Part shown: positions 1 to 7,157 of the stretch, piece by piece
How positions within the stretch are numbered: position 1 is the stretch's first letter
How the letters are laid out: every line of letters begins with the position of its first letter
Made by a program: the position numbers and the translations under genes
Notes under the pieces: generated by a model
What the model saw: only the letters and a program-made list of their open reading frames with translations
Database searches by the model: none
Told to the model about the DNA's origin: nothing
Origin: Spirochaetia bacterium
GTDB lineage: Bacteria > Spirochaetota > Spirochaetia > Sphaerochaetales > Sphaerochaetaceae
NCBI GenBank assembly: GCA_009929055.1
Contig: SABI01000072.1
Location: forward strand, 1-10,563
Length of the DNA stretch: 10,563 nucleotides
Direction of reading: 5' to 3'

Positions 1-483
1 TCCTCATTAAGAATATATGACCAACTAAGTTTGAGTGGTAAGATCATCGTTGCCCGCGACAAAGCTCATCAACAATTAGTTGCTCTCATTAGTGAAGGAA
101 AAGATATTCCTATTAGTTTAGAAAATCAAACAATATACTACATGGGCCCTGCGAGAAAAGAAGATGGTGCTGTTATTGGTTCCTGTGGCCCCACTACAAG
201 TGCTAGGATGGATCCCTTTACCCCAATTCTCATGGATAATGGCCTTAAAGTGACTATCGGGAAGGGACCAAGAAGTAAACAGGTAATTGAAGCTATTAAA
301 ACTCATACAGGACTCTATCTTGTTGCCTTTGGTGGCTGTGGTGCCCTCTATGCAGAATGTGTGAAAAGCACTCGATTAATAGCCTTCGAAGAGTTGGGGC
401 CAGAAGCTATGATAGAGATTACTGTTGAAGACTTTCCTGTTATTGTTGGGATAGACTCAATAGGAAATAGCACTTTCTTGTAA
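1..483 (+). CDS. Class I fumarate hydratase / L(+)-tartrate dehydratase beta subunit, 5'-truncated by window edge
   Basis: The frame is open from base 1 to the TAA at 481-483, giving 160 visible residues. The TTG at 31 is not a convincing start, because the residues before it (an L-S-L-S-G-K run leading into IIVARDKAH) match the family's conserved LSGxIxxARDxAH segment. The true start therefore lies upstream of the window. Family landmarks that can be seen are YYMGPA, GSCGPTTSARMDPFTP, IGKGPRS, a GGCGALYA stretch and the terminal VEDFPVIV followed by an acidic/GN tail. In oxygen-sensitive Fe-S hydro-lyases this C-terminal (beta) domain works with an alpha domain that carries the 4Fe-4S cluster, hydrating fumarate or dehydrating tartrate. 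As a separate short protein it suggests the two-subunit form common in anaerobes, with the alpha gene probably just upstream. Fumarate and tartrate specificity cannot be told apart here. Confidence 0.9.
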   Translation, partial: SSLRIYDQLSLSGKIIVARDKAHQQLVALISEGKDIPISLENQTIYYMGPARKEDGAVIGSCGPTTSARMDPFTPILMDNGLKVTIGKGPRSKQVIEAIKTHTGLYLVAFGGCGALYAECVKSTRLIAFEELGPEAMIEITVEDFPVIVGIDSIGNSTFL

Positions 484-551
484 CTTTTGGTAGACGTATC
501 GAGAAAATGCTACTACCATCTACTAAGGGTGAGGATAAAGGATTTGCGTAG

Positions 552-1403
552 ATGCATGTGTTAGAACCTAAGAAAAGTGTTTTTTCTTTTATCTTGTTAA
601 ATGTGTTGATGTTGGTATTCATATCGTGTGGTGCAATCACTACTGCTGATACTAAGAAGGAAGTGGACTCCTCACTTAAAGAGGGTAAAAATCAAGAAGC
701 AACGATTTTAGAAGCTACATCAAAAGAGGTGACTTCTCAACAATCTCCTCTTGAACTTCAGACGCTAAACATCTTTACAAAAAATAGTACTCCAACTACT
801 CTCATTGAAAGATTTAGCTATACCTATGGATATATGCTCATGGATAGTGCTATGAGAGAATTGCCTACCCTTAACCCAGAATACTTTCTCAAAGGGGCGT
901 ATGATATAGGAGTCCTTAAGAGTGAACTACTTACGAAGGAAGAGAGAAACTCAGCATTATTCCAATTTCAAGATATGCTCATTAGTGAAGCCGGTGAAAG
1001 GGTAAAAGAACTTTCCCAAAAGAATTTAAAAGATGCAGAGAGTTTTTTAGCAGTCAACAGTCAGCGAGAAGGAATTACTACAACTGATAGTGGCCTTCAA
1101 TACGAAATACTCACTCCTAACGAAGGGCTTTCTCCTACTGAAGATGATGTGGTGAAAGTTAATTATCGTCTTACCTACCTAGATGGACGGGAAGGGGATT
1201 CTTCTGTTCCAGGAATTCCAAGTACCTTTAAGATTTCTAAATTAGTCGACGGGTTTAAGGAAGGGTTATACCTTATGACGGAGGGCTCTTCCTATCGCTT
1301 CTATGTTCACCCAAAACTTGGATATGGAGAGAGTGGATCGACTAGGATAGAGCCAAACACTCTCCTTATTTTCGATGTAGAACTCGTTGAAATAGTTGAT
1401 TAA
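552..1403 (+). CDS. FKBP-type peptidyl-prolyl isomerase, predicted lipoprotein
   Basis: A 283-residue protein. It begins with a signal peptide: K7-K8, a hydrophobic stretch 9-24, then Phe-Ile-Ser-Cys with Cys26 as the likely lipidated residue. The lipobox is relaxed (Phe at -3), as is often seen in spirochaetes. A Ser/Thr/Glu/Lys-rich linker runs to about residue 80. An FKBP N-terminal dimerisation-like helical region follows (about 84-170), then the typical TTTDSGLQYEIL joint and an FKBP catalytic domain (about 195-283) with VKVNYRLTYLDG, HPKLGYGE and a LIFDVELVEI end. It probably acts as a folding helper in the periplasm, anchored to a membrane. Some active-site positions are changed relative to human FKBP12: the Phe36 position is Gly215 and the Trp59 position is Phe235. 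Asp216, Tyr258 and Phe274 are kept. AAAGGA at 537-542 is a well-placed ribosome site for the ATG at 552. Confidence 0.9.
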   Translation: MHVLEPKKSVFSFILLNVLMLVFISCGAITTADTKKEVDSSLKEGKNQEATILEATSKEVTSQQSPLELQTLNIFTKNSTPTTLIERFSYTYGYMLMDSAMRELPTLNPEYFLKGAYDIGVLKSELLTKEERNSALFQFQDMLISEAGERVKELSQKNLKDAESFLAVNSQREGITTTDSGLQYEILTPNEGLSPTEDDVVKVNYRLTYLDGREGDSSVPGIPSTFKISKLVDGFKEGLYLMTEGSSYRFYVHPKLGYGESGSTRIEPNTLLIFDVELVEIVD

Positions 1404-2095
1404 TCTATCTTCAGAATTTCTAATAACTCATCGAGTTTTTTAATATGGTAGGTGTAATGTTTCTCTATCGGCTCTTCCATGTTATATCGATCTATCCAAC
1501 AGCTATCTAAGTGGGCATTTTTTGCCCCTAGGATATCACTAGTGAGACTATCGCCGATTACTAACATATTGGAGATGGGAAGATTGAGAAGACTAAGTTG
1601 TTGAGCTGTCTTTTCAAAGAAAAGGGGATCTGGTTTTAATACCCCTAGCTCTTCTCCTATAGCAACGAATGAAAAGAAGTGGCTCGTCCCTGTCGCTTTT
1701 ACTCTACCCCTTTGAACACTAGCTATCCCATTGGTTATCATAGACATATGGATTCCGTTGTTTTGGATTTTCGTTAGCACTTCAATTGTGTCATCATAGA
1801 GATGAAAAGATTGTCCTAGGTGATATAGATACAAAGAAGAGGCCTCTTTTGCTCTAAAATCTACTTTTTGGGAAGCAAAGAATCTTTCAAAACGTTCTGT
1901 TTTTAATTTTTCTAAAGTGATTAACCCCAATTCTAGTTCTCGCCATAGTGAATAATTTATCTCATGGTAGGATTCCAACATTGTATTAGTTACTACAAGC
2001 TTCGCTTGGGAGAAAAGTTTACTTAGGGCATATTCTTCACATGCCATAAAATCGTAAATAGTGCCATCAGCATCAAATAATAGGTGGTCGTACAT
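1400..2095 (-). CDS. HAD-superfamily hydrolase, YjjG/YfnB-like (putative nucleotidase)
   Basis: A 231-residue HAD phosphatase with all four motifs: DADGT with nucleophile Asp8 and Asp10, motif II ITNG with Thr121, Lys154 in LKPDP, and GDSLTSD with Asp182 and Asp187. The helical cap between residues 15 and 100 and the segment SLWRELELGLIT resemble E. coli YjjG, a pyrimidine 5'-nucleotidase also described as a house-cleaning enzyme. The substrate here is inferred only from that likeness. The ATG at 2093-2095 is preceded on the minus strand by AAAGGA. The gene is divergent from the DUF308 gene. It converges on the FKBP gene, sharing TTAA at 1400-1403 so that the two stop codons overlap. The his operon below lacks a histidinol-phosphatase, but nothing in this sequence ties the protein to that reaction. 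Confidence 0.87.
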   Translation of the reverse strand: MYDHLLFDADGTIYDFMACEEYALSKLFSQAKLVVTNTMLESYHEINYSLWRELELGLITLEKLKTERFERFFASQKVDFRAKEASSLYLYHLGQSFHLYDDTIEVLTKIQNNGIHMSMITNGIASVQRGRVKATGTSHFFSFVAIGEELGVLKPDPLFFEKTAQQLSLLNLPISNMLVIGDSLTSDILGAKNAHLDSCWIDRYNMEEPIEKHYTYHIKKLDELLEILKID

Positions 2096-2173
2096 AACAT
2101 TCCTTTACAAATATTCAAAAAAAGGGTAATTTTTAATCTAGTCTAATTACTTAGTACTATAAAAGGGGGATCT

Positions 2174-2752
2174 ATGGCAAGGGAAAAGAAAATGCTCTTT
2201 GTTTACGTGTTCTTTGGTGTGGCTCTTATTGCACTTGGAATTTTTATGCTAGTGAGAGAGGATTTGTTTAAACAAATTATTATAATTGCCCTTGGGCTTA
2301 GTGCTCTTATGAGTTCAATCGTATCCCTTGTAACCTTAAAGAGGTACCAATTCTCTAAGTTTTCTTTTTCTTCAACTCTCTTTAAAGGGATTACTGGAAT
2401 AATAATTGGAGTATTGGCAATAGTACTTCCCATAGTTGCAAGTATGAGTGTATGGAATGTGTTAATGTATATCCTCGCTTCTCAGTTCGTTATAGCATCT
2501 TTTGTCCTCTTTAGTGATGCTCTTTTCTTACGAAAAACTGAATTTGCTGCCAAACCTCTAGCTATTGAAGGGACTGTCTCTCTCGTGTTTGCTATTTTGT
2601 TATTCGTCTTCCCAACAGAAGCTGCTAACTTATTTATTATGTTATTGGCTATTATAGTAATTGTGGTAGGGATAACATTTATCCTTTTAGGATATTTTTA
2701 TGCGAAAAGGGCGAAGAGAGTAGATATCACCATAGAGGGTGAGGTTGAATGA
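2174..2752 (+). CDS. HdeD-like (DUF308) integral membrane protein
   Basis: A 192-residue, strongly hydrophobic protein with six predicted transmembrane helices at about residues 8-27, 33-54, 69-90, 93-116, 128-147 and 151-175. It has a short basic N terminus and a charged C-terminal tail. Three helix pairs, each with small-residue motifs (FFGVALIALGIFML, FKGITGIIIGVLAIVLP, IEGTVSLVFAILLFVFP), give the internal repeat seen in the HdeD/DUF308 family. HdeD is linked to acid stress in E. coli, but most family members have no known role and none is claimed here. An AAGGGGG run at about 2163-2169 is the ribosome site for the ATG at 2174. The stop codon lies only 14 bases before the -35 box of the his promoter, with no terminator visible between them. 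Confidence 0.83.
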   Translation: MAREKKMLFVYVFFGVALIALGIFMLVREDLFKQIIIIALGLSALMSSIVSLVTLKRYQFSKFSFSSTLFKGITGIIIGVLAIVLPIVASMSVWNVLMYILASQFVIASFVLFSDALFLRKTEFAAKPLAIEGTVSLVFAILLFVFPTEAANLFIMLLAIIVIVVGITFILLGYFYAKRAKRVDITIEGEVE

Positions 2753-2766
2753 ATTCCCTTTTTCTA

Positions 2767-2793
2767 TTGACACTCATTTCATCCTCATATAGT
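2767..2793 (+). promoter_or_regulatory. Sigma-70-type promoter of the his operon
   Basis: A perfect TTGACA at 2767-2772 is followed after 15 bases by TATAGT at 2788-2793 (five of six matches to TATAAT). The 15-base spacing is on the short side. The expected start point is about 2800, just before the leader peptide ATG at 2802. Its position between the stop of the DUF308 gene and the his leader makes it the natural promoter of the operon. Confidence 0.65.
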
Positions 2794-2801
2794 GTGAATT
2801 C

Positions 2802-2846
2802 ATGAAAAACAGATACCACCTTCATCACCATAACTCAATTTCTTGA
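2802..2846 (+). CDS. hisL: His operon leader peptide (14 aa, four His codons)
   Basis: A short reading frame, MKNRYHLHHHNSIS then TGA, lies directly between the his promoter and the terminator in front of hisG. Four of its 14 codons are His (2817, 2823, 2826, 2829), three of them consecutive. This is the signature of a leader peptide that senses charged tRNA-His by ribosome stalling, as E. coli hisL does with its run of seven. It is too short to be found by length-based gene calling. No clear Shine-Dalgarno sequence precedes the ATG; the predicted transcription start leaves almost no 5' leader, so translation may start on a leaderless RNA. The call rests on His content plus position plus the downstream RNA stems. 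Confidence 0.85.
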   Translation: MKNRYHLHHHNSIS

Positions 2847-2892
2847 TGCAATGCGTGTGCAGGTAGTATATAACTAATAGGCGCTCCGCATT
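2813..2892 (+). promoter_or_regulatory. Alternative stems of the his attenuator (1:2 pairing and 2:3 antiterminator)
   Basis: Pairing was worked out by eye. Segment 1 (2813-2825, covering the first His codons) can pair with segment 2 (2857-2869) through 11 pairs with two mismatches and one G-U. Segment 2 can instead pair, at 2850-2860, with segment 3 at 2883-2892: nine pairs, one T-T mismatch and one bulged T. That blocks the left arm of the terminator. Stalling at the His codons would mask segment 1 and free segment 2 to form the antiterminator. Fast translation to the stop at 2844-2846 would leave the terminator to form. This is the classic amino-acid attenuator arrangement; the stem details are inference. 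Confidence 0.65.
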
Positions 2893-2910
2893 TTGCGGGG
2901 CCTTTTTTTT
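2883..2910 (+). terminator. Intrinsic terminator of the his attenuator
   Basis: GCTCCGCA at 2883-2890 pairs with TGCGGGGC at 2894-2901 over eight base pairs (one T-G wobble) around a three-base TTT loop. One C and eight consecutive Ts at 2903-2910 follow directly. The hairpin sits 20 bases before the hisG start codon and after the His-rich leader peptide. It therefore regulates entry into the operon and does not mark the end of the upstream gene. Confidence 0.9.
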
Positions 2911-2930
2911 AAGTAGAGAGGTATAATAGT

Positions 2931-3791
2931 ATGGAAACTCGTTTGAAAATTGCATTACAAAAAAGCGGTCGATTAAGTGAAAAATCTTTAGAATTGATTC
3001 GTGAAAGTGGAATTCATTTTAATTCTAATTCTCGTGTACTTAAAGAAGAAGCAGAGAATTTCCCTATTGAATTTCTCTATCTTCGTGATGATGACATTCC
3101 ATCCTATGTGTATGATGGTGTTGCTGATATTGGAATTGTTGGAAGAAATGAGCATGATGAACAAAACTTCCCCCTCGATATTATACGAGATTTAGGGTTT
3201 GCAAAATGTCGATTATCGATTGCAGTTCCATTAGATTTCCAATATACAGATCTTAAAAGTTTAGAAGGGAAGAGAATTGCAACTAGTTACCCTACCATTT
3301 TGCAAAAAGCCCTTAAAGAGGCTAATGTTCAAGCAAGAATCTATGAAATTTCAGGTTCTGTTGAAATTACTCCCGCTATTGGGGTCGCTGATGCCATTTG
3401 TGACCTTGTAAGTACTGGAGCTACCTTAGCAAGTAATGGGTTAAGAGAAGTTCAATCAATTTATACTTCTACTGCAGTTATGGTAGGCCATCCTCATCTA
3501 AGTGATGAGAAAAAGAGTATCCTAAATAGACTATTATTAAGACTCGATGCTGTTATGAAAGCAGCTGATTATAAGTATATAATGTTTAACCTTCCAAAAG
3601 AGCACCTTCATGAAGTTGCTTCAATTATTGGGGGAATGAAAAGCCCTACAGTAACACCATTATTAGATGATGATTGGGTTAGTGTACAAACGGTCGTTCA
3701 TGAAGAGCGATTTTGGGATGCGCTAGAGAAATTAAAAGCATTACAAGCACAAGGAATACTTGTAACTTCAATAGAGAAAATGGCTGATTAA
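2931..3791 (+). CDS. hisG: ATP phosphoribosyltransferase, long form
   Basis: Catalyses the first step of histidine synthesis, joining ATP to PRPP to give phosphoribosyl-ATP. The 286-residue protein follows the E. coli type closely: IALQKSGRLSEKS near the start, LRDDDIP at 51-57, GKRIATSYP at 113-121 and the PRPP-binding loop DAICDLVSTGATL at 154-166. After about residue 210 comes the ACT-like regulatory domain of long-form HisG (YKYIMFNLP to FWDALEKLKALQAQGILVTSIEKM). The enzyme therefore should not need HisZ and should be feedback-inhibited by histidine. The ATG at 2931 has a GAGAGG ribosome site at 2916-2921, just after the attenuator T-run. It is the first structural gene of the operon. 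Confidence 0.97.
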   Translation: METRLKIALQKSGRLSEKSLELIRESGIHFNSNSRVLKEEAENFPIEFLYLRDDDIPSYVYDGVADIGIVGRNEHDEQNFPLDIIRDLGFAKCRLSIAVPLDFQYTDLKSLEGKRIATSYPTILQKALKEANVQARIYEISGSVEITPAIGVADAICDLVSTGATLASNGLREVQSIYTSTAVMVGHPHLSDEKKSILNRLLLRLDAVMKAADYKYIMFNLPKEHLHEVASIIGGMKSPTVTPLLDDDWVSVQTVVHEERFWDALEKLKALQAQGILVTSIEKMAD

Positions 3792-3808
3792 AGGGAAGGG
3801 AGTGAGAA

Positions 3809-5128
3809 ATGTTAGAAATTATTTTTTCACCGACAGCAGATGAAGTGAGATCTTCTCTTGTTCGAAGTACACAAAAAACAAGCTTAGAAGTAAAAAAACA
3901 GGTTGCTTCTATCCTTGATGAGGTGAGAGTTCGTGGTGATAAAGCATTGTATGAATATACTGCTGCTTACGATGGTGTAACACTCACATCCCTTTTTTGT
4001 TCGAAAGAAGAGATCCTAAGAGCCTCTAGCCTCCTGTCAGATGAATTAAAAAAAGCCATTGATGTTGCCTATAAGAATATTGAAACATTCCATGCTTCAC
4101 AAAAAGTGAATCATCCAACGGTAGAGGTGATGCCAGGGGTTTACTGCTGGCAAAAAAGCCTCCCAATTGAAGTTGTTGGCCTCTATATCCCAGGGGGAAC
4201 TGCCCCTCTATTTTCTACTTTATTAATGTTAGCTATTCCTGCGAAAATTGCAGGATGTGAACACATAATTGTTGCAACCCCTGTAAGAAAAGATGGATCT
4301 GTTGACCCCGCAATTCTTTATGCTGCTCAATTGGTAGGAGTGGATACCATTCTTACTGTTGGAGGAGCACAGGCAATTGCAGCTTTTGCCTATGGAACAG
4401 AAAGTGTAATAAAGGTTGATAAAATATTCGGACCTGGAAACACGTATGTAACTGAAGCAAAAAAGCAAGTTACTCAAGAAGGAATTGCCATTGATATGCC
4501 AGCTGGACCCTCAGAAGTGATGGTTGTCATAGATGAGTCAACTAATATATCTTCTGCAGCTGCTGATGTGTTAAGCCAGTGTGAACATGGGTATGATAGT
4601 CAAGCAGTTCTTGTTATTATTGCCCAAAACAAACAAGAGGGGCAAAGGATAGCAAACAATGTCAAAGAAGAGATAGAAAAACAATTATCTTATCTATCTC
4701 GGAAAAAATATATTATAGAATCGTTAGAACACTCATTTATTGTTATTGTCTACTCAATAGAAGAAGCTCTTACTGTAATAAATGGATATGCGAGCGAACA
4801 CCTTATCTTGAACACTAAAGATTTCTCAGCCCTTGAAGAGGGGACTAAGCATGCTGGATCTGTGTTCTTAGGTTCCTTTTCACCTGAGTCTGCAGGAGAC
4901 TATGCTTCAGGGACAAATCATACCCTCCCCACAAGTGGATTAGCCCGCTCTTATAGTGGTCTCTCCTTACAAAGTTTTCTTAAAACAGTATCATATCAAA
5001 GAATTACCTATGAAGGACTTAAGAAGTTAGGTCCTACTATCATTGAAATGGCCGACTATGAAACACTCGATGCTCATAGCAATGCGGTCAAAGTGAGATT
5101 AGCTAAAGAAGAGGAAGAGAGAAGATGA
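3809..5128 (+). CDS. hisD: Histidinol dehydrogenase
   Basis: Catalyses the last two steps, oxidising L-histidinol to histidinal and then to histidine with two NAD+. The 439-residue length is normal. Conserved blocks include GLYIPGGTAPLFSTLLM, TVGGAQAIAAFAYGTE, KIFGPGNTYVTEAK and DMPAGPSEV. By comparison with the E. coli enzyme, the zinc ligands are Gln257, His260, Asp364 and His423, and the catalytic pair is Glu330-His331 in ASEHLIL. All are present. The common QAEHGPDSQ motif reads QCEHGYDSQ here, a mild change. A strong GGGAAGGGAG ribosome site lies in the 17-base gap after hisG. The last four bases overlap the hisC start, suggesting translational coupling. Confidence 0.97.
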   Translation: MLEIIFSPTADEVRSSLVRSTQKTSLEVKKQVASILDEVRVRGDKALYEYTAAYDGVTLTSLFCSKEEILRASSLLSDELKKAIDVAYKNIETFHASQKVNHPTVEVMPGVYCWQKSLPIEVVGLYIPGGTAPLFSTLLMLAIPAKIAGCEHIIVATPVRKDGSVDPAILYAAQLVGVDTILTVGGAQAIAAFAYGTESVIKVDKIFGPGNTYVTEAKKQVTQEGIAIDMPAGPSEVMVVIDESTNISSAAADVLSQCEHGYDSQAVLVIIAQNKQEGQRIANNVKEEIEKQLSYLSRKKYIIESLEHSFIVIVYSIEEALTVINGYASEHLILNTKDFSALEEGTKHAGSVFLGSFSPESAGDYASGTNHTLPTSGLARSYSGLSLQSFLKTVSYQRITYEGLKKLGPTIIEMADYETLDAHSNAVKVRLAKEEEERR

Positions 5129-6213
5129 GTGAATATACTATTAAGCAATTGATGAGAAAAAATATTAGCACCCTTGTCCCTTACTCATCTGCCCGTAATG
5201 AATTTAGTGGAAAGGGGTCAATATATATTGATGCCAATGAGAACTATAGAGATTTTGTTGGAGAAAAAGGGCTCAATAGATATCCAGATCCACAACATAT
5301 CGAATTAAAGAGAGAAATCGAAAAAGTGATGGGTTTTTTGCCTCAACAGATAGTTGTTGGAAACGGAAGTGATGAACTTATCGACCTCCTATTTAGAATA
5401 TTTTGTGTCCCAGGTAAAGATAAAATCTTGATGATGAGCCCCACCTACGGTGCTTACAAAGTATTTGCAGATATTAATGATATAAGTGTCTCCTATTGCC
5501 CCCTTAAAGATGATTTTTCAATAGATTTAGAACGTTTAGAAAGTCAATGTCACCTTATAAACACAGGAACAATTGAACATGGAATTCATAAACTCCTATT
5601 CATATGTTCTCCAAACAATCCTACAGGAAATAGTTTCCCTCTAGAACAAATTGGAGAAATAGCAAAACGTTTTAGGGGAATAACAGTAATAGACGAAGCC
5701 TATGTTGATTTTTCCTCAATAGGTTCAGCAAAAGCTTTATTAGAACAAAATGAGCGAATTGTCATATTAAGAACCTTGAGTAAAGCATATGGACTTGCAA
5801 ATGTAAGAATTGGGATAGCTATTAGTTCACCCGAAATTATTGAAGCAATGCACCATGTGAAATATCCCTACAATGTGAGTGGAATTCAGCAAGAAGCTGC
5901 TATTGGAGCCCTTAGGGCACAGAAAGAAGTAGAGGCTACTATAAAGATAATTCTTAATGAAAGAGAACGTGTTGCTTCAAATTTAAGGAACTTTTCTTTT
6001 GTTCAAAAAGTCTTTCCAAGTGACGCTAACTTCTTATTAGTAAGGGTTGATGATCCTACTCTCCTTTACAATATGCTCCTAAAAAAGGGGATAATCATTA
6101 GAAATAGATCCTCCTTAAGAGGATGCTATGGGTGTGTAAGGATTACCATTGGTAGCGTCTCGGAAAATAATGCTCTTCTTGAGACTCTTACACAATTAGA
6201 GGAGATCTTATGA
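5125..6213 (+). CDS. hisC: Histidinol-phosphate aminotransferase
   Basis: A PLP-dependent fold-type I aminotransferase that converts imidazole-acetol phosphate and glutamate to histidinol phosphate. The 362-residue protein has the N-terminal YIDANEN and RYPDP motifs, GNGSDELIDLLFR, SPNNPTGN with Asn165, VIDEAYVDF with Asp190 and Tyr193, and RTLSKAYGLANVRIG with the PLP-binding Lys220 and Arg228. The substrate-carboxylate arginine is likely Arg339 in VRITIGS. The more usual AGLRIG is ANVRIG here. The order and composition of the operon make HisC more likely than a generic aromatic aminotransferase. The ATG overlaps the hisD stop (ATGA), and the end overlaps hisB in the same way. Confidence 0.95.
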   Translation: MSEYTIKQLMRKNISTLVPYSSARNEFSGKGSIYIDANENYRDFVGEKGLNRYPDPQHIELKREIEKVMGFLPQQIVVGNGSDELIDLLFRIFCVPGKDKILMMSPTYGAYKVFADINDISVSYCPLKDDFSIDLERLESQCHLINTGTIEHGIHKLLFICSPNNPTGNSFPLEQIGEIAKRFRGITVIDEAYVDFSSIGSAKALLEQNERIVILRTLSKAYGLANVRIGIAISSPEIIEAMHHVKYPYNVSGIQQEAAIGALRAQKEVEATIKIILNERERVASNLRNFSFVQKVFPSDANFLLVRVDDPTLLYNMLLKKGIIIRNRSSLRGCYGCVRITIGSVSENNALLETLTQLEEIL

Positions 6214-7157
6214 AAAAGGATGTTGTTCTCATCATTCCTGTGATTGGCCCAATTGTTGAACATATACAGCAGCCAACAACTTGGACTCATGGAGTGTTTC
6301 ATGCTCTAAGAGCTATTACACAAGAAGGCCTCTATTCAATTATTCTCGTGAGTGAGGAGGGTATTTCTAACAATCAAATAGATTATATTCGACACACATT
6401 AGAAGGCGAATCGGTTCATATTGACTCTATCGTCACTTCGATAGACCAATTGGTTATTGATACCATTGATATAGAGTTGTCTGTATCTTTCATTCCTTCA
6501 ATGCCCATACTATACTACTCATTTACTGATTGGGATAAAGACCTTTCACAGTTCACTTCAACCAAATTTTTACCACAAAGAAAGAGTAGTGTGAAAAGAG
6601 TTACAAAAGAGACCTCTATTGAGATGAGTATTAATCTCGATGGATCTGGAAAGAGTATGATTGCCACTCATATTCCTTTTTTTGATCATATGATGGACCA
6701 AATAGCGAAACATGGGCGCATAGATATCTCTGTTAGTTGTAATGGGGATGTTGAAGTAGATGAACACCATAGTGTAGAAGATGTTGCAATTGTTTTTGGT
6801 GAAGCTCTATTAACTGCATTAGGTGAGAAGAGGGGAATTCGTCGATATGGTCATGCTCGTATTCCAATGGATGATGTATTAGCAGAAGTTGCAATAGACT
6901 TCTCAAATCGACCCTATTTTGTGTGGAATGTGGAGTTCCAACGTAACATGGTTGGCTCCTTTCCTACTGAAATGGTTCAACACTTTTTTAAATCTTTTAG
7001 TGATGAAGCAAGGTGCAATCTCCATATGAGTGTGACTAAGGGAAATACCCATCACCAAGTTGAAGCGTTATTTAAAGCCTTTGCTCGCTCGATTAGAGAA
7101 GCAGTATTTCGTTATCCAGGTATTACAGACCTTCCTAGTACAAAAGGTTCTTTATGA
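6210..7157 (+). CDS. hisB: Imidazoleglycerol-phosphate dehydratase with a decayed N-terminal HAD phosphatase domain
   Basis: The C-terminal domain (about 128-315) is a complete imidazoleglycerol-phosphate dehydratase: VTKETSIEMSINLDG, FFDHMMDQIAKHG (157-169), DEHHSVED (184-191), PTEMVQHFFKS and HHQVEALFKAFAR (281-293) with the metal-binding histidines. It dehydrates imidazole-glycerol phosphate to imidazole-acetol phosphate. Stand-alone enzymes are about 190-200 residues; this one has 127 extra at the N terminus. Those residues align with the HAD histidinol-phosphatase half of bifunctional HisB (HGVFHALRAITQEGL, TLEGESVHIDSIV, TDWD linker). However, the DxDGT nucleophile motif has become PVIGP (residues 10-14), TNQDG has become VSEEG, and the CxH zinc and GDRxTD regions are missing. 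The phosphatase should be inactive. The gene overlaps its neighbours by four bases at each end. Confidence 0.93.
   Translation: MKKDVVLIIPVIGPIVEHIQQPTTWTHGVFHALRAITQEGLYSIILVSEEGISNNQIDYIRHTLEGESVHIDSIVTSIDQLVIDTIDIELSVSFIPSMPILYYSFTDWDKDLSQFTSTKFLPQRKSSVKRVTKETSIEMSINLDGSGKSMIATHIPFFDHMMDQIAKHGRIDISVSCNGDVEVDEHHSVEDVAIVFGEALLTALGEKRGIRRYGHARIPMDDVLAEVAIDFSNRPYFVWNVEFQRNMVGSFPTEMVQHFFKSFSDEARCNLHMSVTKGNTHHQVEALFKAFARSIREAVFRYPGITDLPSTKGSL

Noticed and set aside
31..33. TTG at 31 as the start of the fumarase/tartrate dehydratase subunit
   Set aside because: The frame is open to base 1, and the codons upstream encode part of a conserved family segment, so the gene is cut by the window edge.
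488..518. TGGTAG / CTACCA inverted repeat after the fumarase subunit gene, considered as a terminator
   Set aside because: Only six base pairs with a 19-base loop and no T-run after it.
2096..2173. Divergent promoters between the HAD and DUF308 genes
   Set aside because: A TACTAT at 2155-2160 could be a -10 box for the plus strand, but no acceptable -35 box is seen, and nothing convincing is seen on the minus strand, so no promoter is called.
2922..2927. Perfect TATAAT between the attenuator terminator and the hisG start
   Set aside because: No -35-like sequence lies 15-19 bases upstream (that stretch is the terminator stem and T-run), and transcription would begin inside the first codons of hisG.
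4229..4477. Minus-strand reading frame opposite hisD, and similar frames opposite or inside other genes
   Set aside because: They lie fully within well-supported genes, have no recognisable domains and no ribosome sites; they are shadows of the coding strand.
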